Shown here in pieces: positions 11,143-22,076 of a DNA stretch of 64,000 nucleotides; the first letter of the stretch is position 1, and the number at the start of each line of letters is the position of its first letter. Made by a program: the position numbers and the translations under genes. The notes beneath the pieces are model-generated. The model saw only the letters and a list, made by a program, of their open reading frames with translations. It made no database searches and had not been told where the DNA came from. The stretch is from Turnera subulata (lineage: Eukaryota > Streptophyta > Magnoliopsida > Malpighiales > Passifloraceae): contig JAKUCV010000854.1 of NCBI GenBank assembly GCA_028386065.3, positions 124,001 to 188,000 of the forward strand. Direction: 5' to 3'.

Positions 11143-11577
11143 TCAAAAGTTGCGGTCAAAGCGCTCTTGTCCCTCGGCCCTATTGTAGGCTGGCTGTTCT
11201 TGGAACCTAGGTCGGTATGCGCCACCGCCTCTTCCTCCATCACCACGCCCTCTTCCAATTGGCATCCTAGGATTCACCTCGTCAAAGTGCTCCTCTTGAT
11301 TGACTTCTTCCTCCACCCTAGCATCTTGAGCTCCCTCCCTCTCTCTTCCATTGTGGTTGCCAATGCTATCGGTCAATGTTTGCATAGCTCTTTCTTGTCG
11401 GACTAGGCGAGTTTCTATAGCCTGTGCTTGCCGTTCCAACCTAGCATTAGTCTCGGCCACAGTGTTGGCAACTTCCTTGATTTGGTTCGAGAGGTTGTTA
11501 AAAAGATCCTTGAGGTGAGTCATTACAAGAGGCCAGCCTGATTCATAATCTGTAGACATTGTGAAAGAAACTAGCAA
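11143..11577 (-). pseudogene. Element E gag N-terminal segment
   Basis: 144 codons: MSTDYESGWPLVMTHLKDL is near the start, a helical segment (LERQAQAIETRLVRQERAM) with coiled-coil character follows, then a Gly/Arg-rich stretch (GRGRGDGGRGGGAYRPRF). It runs directly towards the gag core at 11133 but is cut by an in-frame TGA. It is the natural start of gag in this element. Confidence 0.75.
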
Positions 11578-12392
11578 GAAATTTGTTAGTAATAAAACTC
11601 CTCACGTGTCTCTCGTGTTTGTTGGCAGTGAATAAAACTCTCAGCCTCTTACCACTCTTGGTTCTGCTTTAGTTTTATATGTTAGGTTCAAATAAATAAA
11701 ATCAAGCAACCAACCAGCAACAATTAATTCAAGAAATCAAAGATAACCTAAAGAAGAAAGATAAGATATCAATTTCTAGAGGCAAAATTCATGAAAGAAA
11801 GATTGATCATACACAAGAACAAGAAGATGTATGTGAATGATTATTGGCACAATTAAGCAATTATGAAACTACAATCACCCAACACAAAGAATAGCACAAT
11901 GCGCAATCAATTAGAAAGAAAAAACAAAGATGACAGAAAAATTCATATAGCAGTCTCCTACACAGATCCTGCAACCAGAAACCCAATAGAAACAATTTGT
12001 ATAGCAGCTTCCTATTCAAATCCTGCAACCAGAAACCAAACAGAGACAATTTGTATAGATGCCTCCTGGACGAATTCTGCAACCCGAGACCAAATTTAAC
12101 AACAACGATCTCTTTTCAAATTTCAATCAACCAATCAATTCGGCCACCTGCAAGAATTCAATATTTGCAATACAAACAACCAAAACTTCAATTCCAACAA
12201 CACAATTAGCCAAGTTGACTTTCAATTCTTTTTCTTTTTTTTTCGTGAACAGTAACACCGATGAACAGAAGTCGGTGAACAGTACTCAATGAACAGTAAC
12301 GATGAACAGTAACTCGACAATTTTTTTTAAAATCGACAACACAAAACACAAGAATTGAATTGAAATAACAAAAGAAACACAAGGATATGATT
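11578..12392 (-). other. Element E 5' leader with two small repeat arrays
   Basis: Untranslated leader between PBS and gag in element orientation. 11945-12095 has three copies of a unit of about 60 bp containing cctgcaaccagaaaccaa and atttgtatag. 12244-12313 has five copies of the tgaacagtaac motif within 70 bp. No coding function is inferred; short ORFs here follow the repeats. Confidence 0.6.
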
Positions 12393-12417
12393 GATTGAAA
12401 CCTCAGCTTCGCTACCA
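12393..12417 (-). other. Primer binding site of element E (initiator Met tRNA-like)
   Basis: On the minus strand, five bases after the 5' LTR, TGGTAGCGAAGCTGAGGTTT resembles the complement of the plant initiator tRNA-Met 3' end (TGGTATCAGAGCGAGGTTT) with a few mismatches. The position next to the 12423 LTR fixes minus orientation. Confidence 0.72.
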
Positions 12418-12422
12418 AAAGA

Positions 12423-13333
12423 TGATACCGCAACAGCCCTAGAATCCACTAGTTCCACCTCCGTTACTATCTGATTGTCCCGATCGTCAATCTCAATCAA
12501 ACTCGCCATGTCAGTCTCCTTCACCTCCTAATCTCTGCACGGATTAGACAACAAAGAAGTAGATACACAACAAAGGCTTTTGCAATTCTATTCTTCACCT
12601 CCTAGACTCAATTAAGGAATAGGCAACAAAGGGATTAGAATCACAAGGAATTGAATAAACGCCACAAGCAAAGAAACTTGATAAGTAATTCAAACCCTAA
12701 TATAAAACCAAGAGAATTCACTCTCAATTACGATTGAATCCACAATCAAAAGAAAACCTCAAAGGCAATTTTTATTCTTAAAATAGTCTGTGTCAAATAA
12801 CAAAAGAAAAAGGTCCTATTTATACTAATCCCTAACCCTAATTTCGTCTACACTAATCCAAAACCAAGTCAAAATAGGTTTTTGACTTTTCCAGAATTTT
12901 TAGGTGCCGACCTAAAAATAGACAATATTTTTAGGTGTCAGCTGACAACCCAAATACTGAGTATTTTTAGGTTTCGACTAACAACCCAAATAGAATAGCA
13001 TTTAATTGAGCCCACATGTGTTGGATACTAATTAAAACCCATACAATAAAAATCCAAATAATAAAAATTAAAAAGATATGTCTACATGGGCCCACATGGG
13101 CTGCGGTGTTGTCAACTAGGCCCCACACGTATCCTTGAGTCAATCACTCCTTAATTGACAGCAAGGTTATAGGTTTCTGTTTCAGCACCTTCTCAAGCTT
13201 GATCATTGCGTGCTCTTGAAGTTCCGTGTTGATCAAAGCTTGAATGTGATGTAGAAGTTGATTCCAAAGCATCCTTGATGTGCTCCTTATAATTGGACCT
13301 TGAGGCAAGGCTATGGCTCCATCACTTGCATCA
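12423..13333 (-). repeat. 5' LTR of element E
   Basis: 911 bp, TGATAC...GCATCA, followed by TSD ATAAG at 13334-13338. Collinear with 5994-6826 apart from about 77 extra bases (12486-12562). The pol C-terminus encoded by the LTR ([10 protein letters not shown]) is duplicated here and reads in frame from Helitron sequence (MLHVQLLLI), an accidental chimera. Confidence 0.9.
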
Positions 13334-13338
13334 ATAAG
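13334..13338. repeat. Target-site duplication ATAAG (right) of element E
   Basis: Second copy of the 5-bp duplication at 5989-5993. Confidence 0.92.
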
Positions 13339-14177
13339 CAATAATTGTACATGTAGCATTTCTCTTTTTTGAAACTCCGTGACAAAAGCATGTGTCGTTA
13401 CTTCTCCAATTATACGCTTTTTAATAATTCGATCTTTGATATCCTGAAATTTAGCCCAGAATACCCTATCTACTAATTTCGGTCTGTTTTATGTTATTTG
13501 TCTATATTTCAACTCATCCTTAATCTCTTGTCGTTCCGGATTTCATGTTATTGTTATAAAGAAACGTGATTTCCCAAATCGTTGAACCAACATTATTGCA
13601 TCTAAAATATCAATGTCGCATATCTCTTGGACCTTCGATAAAAAACTTGGTAGTATGAGCTTTTTCCAACTTGATTTGCTCTAATTTCTCCAACCATGAC
13701 ACTATTAATAATACCTTGATATAATTCTGATCTAAATTTTGATTGTTGTAGCCGAACAAAGTCCACCATTCAGACGTTCTTGTTTATGAATATTTTGATG
13801 CCAACCAACTTCGCCTTTTGTAAAAAATAGAGGGTATTGTAATGCATTAGAACAACTGTAAGCGCACATCACCCTATTTCTTTGTCCAGAATGAGTATGA
13901 ACAATAATATCTCTCTTAATCGATACGTCTTCTGTATCACCTTCAATCCATATGGCAGCAACTTGATCCGTTGTAGGTGAATTATATATGTGTTGATCAA
14001 GAGATAATCTCATATTGATACGTATTTTAAACTCGTCAAATGATAGAAAATCTTTTAACCTTTTCGATAATTATGCATAAACGATTTTCTTGCAATAACT
14101 AATTGTCTTTCTTCCTCCGTTAGTCAGTCGATTATAACAAGTGTCCTTTTTTTTTTAAGGCATATTTTTGAAGGCAT
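13339..14177 (-). pseudogene. H1 RepHel, N-terminal part: Helitron Rep with mutated HUH motif
   Basis: Minus-strand translation from about 14177 starts MPSK and contains LTEEERQLVIAR. It is followed by IYNSPTTDQVAAIWIEGD, RDIIVHTHSG, LQYPLFFTKGEVGWH, a shifted AIMLVQRFGKSRFFIT stretch, and THAFVTEFQKREMLHVQLLL. These are the ordered landmarks of the plant Helitron Rep region. The HUH nuclease motif, normally MPHVH and intact in H2 at 17753-17770, reads MLHVQ here (13342-13359), so the metal-binding His is lost. Frameshifts and stops occur throughout. Element E interrupts the gene right after LLL. Confidence 0.84.
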
Positions 14178-15206
14178 GATAGATTAAAAGAAAAAAATAT
14201 GGTAGTAATTATTTCCTGAAACAAATTTTTAAAAAAGATTAGAAGAGAAATAATAGTTCCATCTTGTTATCGGCTAGCTTGGGAGAGAGTGACTAAAAAA
14301 GAAAAAACAAACCTAATTTTTGGAATAGTCGGTATGTGGACGAATATATATAGACACAGTACGAATATATATACATGCATACACTCATAAAGTCGATTAA
14401 TATTCCTATGCTTGGAATGGAATTATGAATCAATCCAAGTAACAAAAGATTGAAATCGGAAATTATTGCCGACTATAATTTAGTTTAAAAATAGTTATAA
14501 AGAAAGTTAACAATGTAATTATAAGGAATTCACTACGGGAATTCTTCCCTTTTATATTACGAAACAGTGCATACTACTAAAATCCTTAAGGTAATTAAAG
14601 GCATGTCTCTATCGTGCTCATAAATCCAACCATAAAACCAAATCCATCACTGAACATACATTGGTGAAAAATAAGCAGAACGATTATCTTCAAATATCAT
14701 ACCAAACAATTTCAGAACATGCATGCTCGAAAATCAGAAGAACAAATTACCGGAATAATAATTGAACAGCTGAAGTACCGTTTTTCTTGTATCAAAGCGA
14801 GTAGCAAATTCTCTAGAAGTACAACCAATGTTTCAGTTTTCTCAATATTTATTGTTGGCTTTATGTTCGGACATAAAATTTATACTTGGAAATTATATAT
14901 ATATACGCACAACGGAACCGCCATGCTATGAAAGGACTCCGTCCTGAGAAGGGATTTCTTTTCTAAGCATGGGTCCATGTTTTGTGACCTGAAACCTAAC
15001 TTCATTGTCTTAATTGAACTAACATCTTAAATGGTGATTTTTAATAGTATCACACTGGTGCAACTTTTTCTTAATTATTATTTTTTTTCCTTTCACTTGC
15101 ATAGCATCGTCATCTGAGTTTATTGGATTTCCTTTAATCAATTAGCAAGAATACAAAGGCATATAATTATGGTTCTCAAATAGACGTATGTCATATAATT
15201 AAAAAG

Positions 15207-15249
<43 letters not shown>

Positions 15250-15420
15250 CAGAAAAATATAATTGTCTTACATTTAACATATCCGTGGTTTTTCTTTTTA
15301 AGAATTAAAATCAATAATAATAATAATTAATTAATGAAGGATAATTTAGTCAATTTTAATTAATGAAGGGTAGTAGAGTCAATTTGCCGAATTTTCTAGA
15401 GTTGATGCTTTTATATTGTA
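14178..15420 (-). other. H1 5' non-coding region
   Basis: AT-rich, no coding signal. The stretch 14178-14270 resembles H2 18600-18690. The last 150 bases (gtcaatttgccgaattttct, tagagttgatgcttttata) match the H2 5' end at 35170-35310 and mark the H1 5' end region. Confidence 0.6.
15210..15245. repeat. (TA)n microsatellite
   Basis: About 18 uninterrupted TA dinucleotides in the non-coding part of H1. Confidence 0.95.
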
Positions 15421-15714
15421 CTAGTTTTTGTGTAAGTACGATGCACGCGGTACAATTTTTTTTAAAAAAATAATTTTTTGATAATTTTAAATTTTGTAAA
15501 TTTTTTAATTAGGTGAAATTTTCCACATTATATTTTATAATTTTGAACTACAAAATAATTACCTCTTCTAATAATATTTTTCATACTATAATTAAATTAT
15601 AATATATCAAGCAAGAATACAGTTTATATGAAAAAAAATTTGGGGATTTACAAATATTGAGCCAACATAAAGTTTGGAAAGTAAAGTGTATGTAATAGAA
15701 CACTTCTAAAAGGT

Positions 15715-18592
15715 TCTTCACTATTCATTATGTCACGAAGTGCTCGATCTATTGTCTCTATAGCAAACCGCTTTGCAATTGGTGCTTCATCTCACACAAT
15801 AAGTCTTGTCTTTCTCATCGATTGTGCAATTGAATCTTCCTTTGACATCTTACACGAAGTTGTTTCATCGGTGATGGTTGGTATATCAAAACATGAATGA
15901 GCAGTTCGTCCACCAGACATAATTGTTGTTGCGACACTATATGTTGTAGTTGCAAGTGCTATCATTCCTCTAGGTCTGACATTGGCAAGTAATGCATAAT
16001 ATTAAAATAATTTTTTTGTCCCTCCCGGGCCTTCTACAAAAAATATCCCACTGTTTCCGAAATATATTCTTTCCATAATCGTCTTGAAAGCAATCTCTTA
16101 TTCAAGGTTTAACTTGGTATGTGCTTCCAAAACTTCCAAACAAATCTCAATTGACATTTTCTCAGTTATTTTTCCTGAAAGCGTTGTTTGATCTTCAAGA
16201 GAATAACTATTTGATTCGAATAGCTTCTACTTATAAATTTTTTTCCCATACTTTCTAACAAATAATTAACACTTTTGAGTGTCAATAAAACTTGAGCCTC
16301 AGCATAGTCTTCTTGCTTTCTTCTGAAATTTTCAGACATTGGTTCAAAAAAAAATCCCATAGTACCTTCGCATTTTCTGGCTGACAATGCACTAAACTCT
16401 TGTTTCATACACTCCGATATGGTTTCATCAGAATCCAAAAGGCTAATTTTTTGTCCTGCTTCTTTGAATATTGAGTACCACACTCCATCAATAGACAAAA
16501 GATCTTGAAATGATTTTGGTCCTCTTTTTTTTTTGGTATAACGAAATAATTTTAGTCCTCTTACATGATTCAAAAGTAGTCGAAGGTAGTACCTTTCACC
16601 TTCTTTTGAGTCTGCCAAATTTACACGGCCAATAACGAATTTACTCTTTCTCGAAGTCCACGTTTTCTCTTTAGCACTCCACACATAATGTTCCTGAAAT
16701 TCCCTATAAATTTGCTAATATTTAGTAAAAAGTATTTTAAACTTAATAGTTTTGGTTACTTGTATTTCATTTAATGTTACTATGTCAATTTTCCTGAAAT
16801 AAGATAAATATTATTTCTTTCTCAATATTAAAAAACTACCCAAAGAAAACATTAAAAAGGTATAGTAGAATTTAATCTACTACATGAAGAGTAAGTCAAA
16901 TATTTTTTTTCAAAATTATAGGAAGAAAAAATTTAAAATTGTTCAATAAACTTATGGTAAGAGATAATTTAATACCTATAGAGAAATGTAAGGGCATTTT
17001 CTTTATTGGAATACATCACCATAAATTCTATGAGCATTGTTCTTGTAACATGACCCCAACTAATAACATTTGACAAATTTGCGTTTTCTGAATAACAAAC
17101 GGCTTATTTTCCTGGTAATTGCAACTGCAGATTAATGACTGAAGGTCTGATTTCATATAAATTTTAAGCCTAAAATTCTCTTTGCCTAGAAAAAAGCCCA
17201 AAATTCTCCATACTGCCTCTTGTCAAGAAAAAAATCTTGCTTCTTGGAATTTTTAAATCTCATCTATCGTTATACTCCCATTATCTACAATATGCACTGC
17301 CACTTTATCGTGTCCTTTGTATATGTACTTGTGAAGATAATTTACAGAACATATACTTGGGCATATCTCAACATTAATATGACAATTATATCTTATTAAG
17401 AGATATGGATTGTAAGGTACAACCCATTAGTTATCTCGCACTTTCCCTTTCTTTCTCACGATCAGATTATTATTCCTTCGTCTATATATTGGATATCCAT
17501 CTTTTCCTTTAGTTGTTGACGAAATAAATGTTCTAGGATAATGAAATCGATATTGCGAGTTTCTTTATCAACATTGTCTTGCACCATGCAACCACAATTT
17601 TTGTTCAGCTCACCGCAAGGCCTATGCATCATTTGTTTTGATACTAATTGATAGAGCAATGGATTATTTTTCTTATGTGGAATCTCTACACAAACGAATT
17701 GGTCAAACTATTCTGGAGATGTAATTTTATATTTTTTCTTCAGTATAAGCAATAAATGTACATGTGGCATTCTCCTTTTTTGAAACTCTGTGACGAAAGC
17801 ATGTGCCGTCACTTCTCTAAATATATATTTTTAAATTATTTTATCTTTGATATCCTGAAATTTGGCCCAAAACACACTATCTACTAATTCATATCTGTTT
17901 TTGCACTTTTTCCATATTTTAACTCATCTTTAATATTTTGTCATTCCGTATTGCATGTTATTGTTATAAACAAATCAGGTTTCTCCAATTGTTGAACCAA
18001 CGTCATTGTATCTGAATATCGGCATCGCATTTCTCATGGACCTCCGATAAATCATCATGTGAATAGACTATATAAATCATCATATGAATAGACTATATAA
18101 ATCATCATGATAGGTTAGTGAAACTAATTTGATTTGTCCATTATTGTAACAAAATGAAGGTGTTTCATACTCAATTTTTTTTGCTCCACAATATACACAT
18201 GGCAAAACATTTGCAAGTTTGTGCAACTCAGAACTTGGTGGATGATGGATGATATTCAGTCGTTCCTAAAACAATTTTTAAAAAATTATATGAAACAATA
18301 AGACAGTAAAAATTCAAAAAATTAAAGAAACACTAAATTTCTCATATGACGTTAATTTTATATAATATAAAATAATTATAAATATAAATTACTAACTTTG
18401 ATATCGATTTGGGGTTGATAACGCCTTAAGTAACATAGAACCTTTTTCTTCATGCTTGGAGTTTATATTATTGACTGAAATTATTCGATCACTTGAATTA
18501 TTTTTTCTACAGCTCTTGTAATAACTAATTGCCTTTCTTCCTCCATTAGTCGGCTATAGTAGTTGTCCTCTTTGTTTTCAAGAGGGATGATA
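15715..18592 (-). pseudogene. H2 RepHel: Rep nuclease and PIF1 helicase, decayed
   Basis: In minus-strand order: MEEERQLVITRAVEKII (about 18540), a VYCGAKKxEYETPSFC zinc-finger-like block (about 18150-18200), EFQKRRMPHVHLLL with intact HUH motif (17753-17770), PLLYQLVSKQMMHRPCGELN (17600-17680), KGKDGYPIYRRRNNN (about 17480). Then a 172-codon open segment (16166-16684) has FVIGRVNLADSKEGERYYLR and LLNHVRG, KSFQDLLSIDGVWYSIFKEA. The helicase follows with Walker A remnant GIFFVEGPGG (16020-16060) and motif II DEAP, preceded by a TGA (15792-15794). The frame is broken repeatedly and the helicase is truncated near 15715. Function when intact: rolling-circle transposition of Helitrons. Confidence 0.85.
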
Positions 18593-19097
18593 GATTTGGA
18601 AAAAAAAAACTATATGGTAATAATTATTTCTTGAAATAAATTAAAGCAAAAAATGTTCGAAGAGAAATAAAATGCATGCTATTGGTCGCATATTAAGACA
18701 ATGGTGATTAATTAATAGTTTTCGTAGTAGCTACTTTTAGATACATGAACTCAAACTTTTTTTTAAAAAAAAATCAACTTGAGAACAGCAAGAAAAATAA
18801 AAAACTTAATTGATGAAAAAATAAAAGGAAAACATGCTCGAGGTTTATTTTTTCTTAATGAATATCATACAGATCCTAAGTCCTTTTATTAGGGATAATT
18901 GACTTTCAAAAAGCGTAAGTTAGAGAATATGCAACAATTAAAAAATTATAAATGTGCGAATTCAAAGTTAAAATTAAATTATTTATCTTTTCAACGATAA
19001 CTTTGAAAATTAAATTCCCTCCATACTATACTCCTAAATTTGCGCCTAATATCCCTCCCCACATTTATGTTAAAAATTAGTCGTAGTTAGTATATAT
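18593..19097 (-). other. H2 5' non-coding region (left of element A)
   Basis: AT-rich, without coding signal; begins like H1 14178-14270. Continues after element A at 34295. Confidence 0.5.
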
Positions 19098-19648
19098 TGT
19101 TAGCCTAAACATGGGTCTAATACTTTAATTAGTGTTAATCCATAATTAACCATGTTTAGTGTGTTGATATATTATGATTTTGATGACTAACAAACTGGAT
19201 TAGATGTTTGCCATATATACTTGTGTTGAGTTTTCTCGCAGCTTGGTTTTCAGCTTGGTTTCAGAAGAAACCACACCTGTCTGTCAACATCGTGGTCCCA
19301 ACTGCAAGTGGGCCAAGTGGTCTCAATGGTCCATATAGCAATTAAGGCCAACTTCCAACTACTCCAACAGACAGAGAAAATGGTCCAACAGTAGAGGGGA
19401 GACTTCAGCCTTTATCTTTCACCTCTCTTTAATCAATTATGTGAAGGGGACCATGTGGTCCATCTTTGTGGTCCGAATTGCCGAAAATGGAAAGTCTTTG
19501 TATAATGGAGGCAAATGAAGAGTGGACTTCCTCAAAATGAAGCAGCAGCATCCTGCAGAGTATCAAGGTCTGATCTGGAGCTTCATGGGAGATTGTAGCC
19601 GTTGGAGGAAGAGAAAAATATCTCACCTACCCCCACCAACTCAAGTAC

Positions 19649-19655
19649 TATATAA
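19649..19655 (+). promoter_or_regulatory. Likely TATA box of the element A 5' LTR
   Basis: TATATAA in the context ctatataagg, conserved at 33624-33630 (3' LTR) and, on the minus strand, at 48410-48416 and 36794-36800 in element B. Conservation across LTRs supports it as the U3 core promoter. Confidence 0.65.
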
Positions 19656-19854
19656 GGAAGGCCATTACATATCTTTCTTCCTAAACCCAGCCATTTGAAA
19701 ACGTGCTATTGAGTTGATTATTGAGCTTATACCTGTTGTGTTCTTGCTGTTCTTGAGAGCTTTGAATTTGTGCTTAATCTTGTTCTCCAAGTTCTTACAA
19801 AGGGTAGAGTGTTTAGGCAAGACTAGTGTAGTATTGCTAGGTCCTCAAATCAGG

Positions 19855-20010
19855 GTTTTGATTTGAGTAAAGGTTAGAGTTTAGCCTGGGAAAAACTTGT
19901 AAAGGTTAGAGCTTAGCCTGCAAAAGCTAATGTGTGTAAAGGTTTGAGCTTAGCCTGCAAAAGCTTGGTTTCTGTAAACGGTTAAGACTGATCCTGCAAA
20001 AGCCTAAGAT
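19855..20010 (+). repeat. Short tandem repeats in R/U5 of the SIRE-like LTR
   Basis: Three to four units of 37-45 bp sharing gtaaaggttagagcttagcc and tgcaaaagc. Equivalent repeats occur in the A 3' LTR (33845-33985) and, inverted, in both B LTRs. Confidence 0.75.
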
Positions 20011-20305
20011 AGTGAGAGTTTCTAAAATCCTAAAGGAAAGGCCTTTAGGTAGTGGAGGTACCTGGTGAGGGGGAACCACTATAAATCACTGTGTCAACCT
20101 TTCTCAGTTCTATTCTCTATCTTTTTGCATTTAACACTGATTAGTTCTGTGTATTTGTGGTTCGTAAAGAAGCCACTTGGTTCCTTAGAAACCAAAGTGA
20201 TTCCATAGAAACTAACTCAGAAGCCAACCTGGGCCAACCTGGATTGAAGGGTAGCCTGATTCACCCCCCCCCCCCTCCCCCCTCTCAGGCCTATTCGGGC
20301 TAACA

Positions 20306-20321
20306 ATTGGTAGCGGAGCCA
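20306..20321 (+). other. Primer binding site of element A
   Basis: attggtagcggagcca immediately after the LTR. The same sequence follows the LTRs of N, B and C. It resembles the initiator tRNA-Met PBS (TGGTATCAGAGC) but is a distinct variant, TGGTAGCGGAGC. Confidence 0.7.
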
Positions 20322-20361
20322 CGTCCTCAGTATAAAGGAGTAACATCCAGAGGCAAAGATC

Positions 20362-22064
20362 ATGGCTTATGAGGGAAATAGCATCAACAAAGCACCCCAC
20401 TTCGATGGTGCAAACTTTGATTACTGGAAGTTCAGGATGAAGATCTTCTTTGAAGACAAAGATCTGGAGATGTGGAACATTGTTCAGCATCCTTATGCCA
20501 GACCATTGAGGGACATGCAGTTCTGGTCAGAAGAGGAGCTCAAAAAGGCTAAGCTTGATGCTCAAGCCTAGAATGTCCTTCTTTGTGAAATAAGTGAGAG
20601 TGAGTTTCAAAGAGTCAGATCTTGTGAAACTGCATATGAGATCTGGAGGCTTCTATGTGTCACTCATGAAGGCACAAACCAAGTGAAGGAGTCAAGGCTC
20701 AATCGTCTCATGAGGGACTATGAACTGTTTCAGATGGTTTCTGGTGAAACCATACAGGAGATGGATACTCGCTTCATAATTATGTGCAACAGCCTTGCAA
20801 CTCTTGGGAAGGTTATCACACACAGAGAAAAGGTTGCAAAGGTACTTAGGTCTCTACCTAAGGAGTGGAGCCCAAGGTTACTGCCATAGAAGAAGCTCAG
20901 AACTTGAACACTCTCACCTATGATGAGCTGATTGGCAAGCTTATAGTGCTTGGTTCCAAGTTTGAAACCAAGGAACCAAAGAAGAAGGACCTGGCCTTAA
21001 AATCCCATGAATCTGGTGATAAAGACAGTGACTCTGATGTGGCACTTCTTTCCAAAAGGGTTGTAAGATATCTCAAGAAGAAAAAGCAGCAAAAGAGTAG
21101 AAGTCCTAGAGGTGTGAAGATTGAAGAACCAAAGAAAGATCCTCTAATCTGTTTTGGCTGCAACCGACCTGGTCACATTAAAGCTGAATGTCCACATCAG
21201 AAGAAGAACAGATATGACTCTTCAAAAACCAAAGGGAAGAGGGCTATGGTTGCTTGGGATGACTCGGATTCTGAAAGCAATTCTGAAATAGAAGATGCTG
21301 TGAACCTTTGTCTGATGGATCAAGAAGAATCTGAGGTATTTGATGCTCCTGACTTTACTTTTGATGAATTACAAGATGCTTTTGGTGAATTGCATGATAA
21401 GTATAAGTAAGTGCTTAAAAAGAATAGTGCATACAAGAAAAGAATTGAGATTCTTGAATATGATGCTGAAGCTCATAGAAATGCATACGAAAAGCTTAAT
21501 CTTGCTCACACCAAAGCTCTTAATTCTTATGAAACTTTGAAAGTTGATAAATTTGCTATCCAAAATGCTCATGATGAACTTGAAAAGAAAATTGCTTGCA
21601 ACATTGCTACTTGCGAAAAATTACTGAAAGAAAACGATATGTTAAATTGGAGTGTTGAAGATCTAAAGTGTTCTCTTGAGAAATTCACTAAAGGTACAGA
21701 TAGTTTAAATCTTCTGCTAGGACAGCAAAGACATTCAGTGCAGAAAGATGGAATAGGTGCTACTCACATGGTTTTTAACAAACCAAGCTCTACAAACCAA
21801 GTGGTTTTTCACAAACCAAGTCCACCGATGAAATTTGTTAAGGCTGGGTCTAGTCAACCATATAGACCAAGGATGAACATGCATATGCACTCACATCACT
21901 TTGAAGCACCACATATTACCTGTCATTTCTGTGGTAGAGTTGGTCATGGCATTAGGTCTTGTTGGTTCAAGAAACGCAACTGTCATGTAAAGTATGTGTG
22001 GGTTCCGAAAGGAACCAAGCCTAACCCTGAAGGACCCAAATCAGTTTGGGTACCTAAAACTTGA
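20362..22064 (+). pseudogene. Element A gag (broken)
   Basis: Starts MAYEGNSINKAPHFDGANFD, the Copia gag (DUF4219/UBN2 type). An in-frame TAG (20569-20571) follows LDAQA; B and C have Lys there. A one-base deletion near 20875 (KEWEPKV region) shifts the frame, and TAA at 21408-21410 replaces a Gln codon of copy B. Two zinc knuckles: CFGCNRPGHIKAEC (near 21155) and CHFCGRVGHGIRSC (near 21925). Between them lies a long charged coiled-coil segment. The protein ends VWVPKGTKPNPEG...VWVPKT, then TGA. Gag would form the virus-like particle and bind RNA. Confidence 0.88.
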
Positions 22065-22076
22065 TCATACTGATAG
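22062..22076 (+). other. Conserved stop codons at the gag/pol junction
   Basis: After VWVPKT the frame reads TGA TCA TAC TGA TAG and then continues in the same frame into the protease (DEWILDSGCSRHMTGD). Copy B has the same three stops (45902-45916) and copy C retains the first TGA (61076-61078). Confidence 0.7.

Larger units (their letters stand above)
5994..13333 (-). mobile_element. Complete but defective Ty3/Gypsy LTR retrotransposon (element E)
   Basis: 7,340 bp in minus orientation with LTRs at both ends (TG...CA), 5-bp TSD ATAAG, an initiator-Met-like PBS, and the order gag-PR-RT-RNH-IN, where integrase last identifies Ty3/Gypsy. No chromodomain is visible and I did not assign a lineage. 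The two LTRs differ at roughly 3-4% of sites in stretches compared by eye, and the left one has a deletion of about 77 bp. Coding regions carry stops and frameshifts, so it is not autonomous. It sits in the Rep gene of Helitron H1, immediately 3' of the HUH motif. Confidence 0.93.
3848..15420 (-). mobile_element. Helitron H1 (decayed RepHel copy), split by Ty3/Gypsy element E
   Basis: The left boundary is a Helitron 3' end in minus orientation: CTAG at 3848-3851 directly after host A, followed by a hairpin-forming block, closely matching the ends at 15421 and 35321. Coding sequence runs on the minus strand: Rep N-terminal and HUH region (13339-14177), interrupted by element E, then Rep C-terminal and PIF1 helicase (4020-5988). 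The right part ends with a block (tagagttgatgcttttata) shared with the H2 5' end at about 35290-35310. Without E, H1 is about 4.2 kb. Its last six bases may lie at 57616-57621, because H2 appears to have inserted just inside the H1 tip. Confidence 0.8.
19098..20305 (+). repeat. 5' LTR of element A
   Basis: 1,208 bp, TGTTAGCC...GGGCTAACA (short inverted ends). Contains a TATA box at 19649-19655, repeated U5 motifs at 19855-20010 and a C-rich tract at 20265-20285. Paired with the LTR at 33074. Confidence 0.92.

Noticed and set aside
13144..13359. 71-codon ORF on the minus strand as a gene
   Set aside because: It is an accidental fusion of Helitron Rep sequence (MLHVQLLLI) with the pol tail encoded in the E LTR.
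18040..18110. 27-bp repeats aatcatcatgtgaatagact as a functional array
   Set aside because: Only two to three copies in decayed Helitron coding sequence; a simple local duplication.
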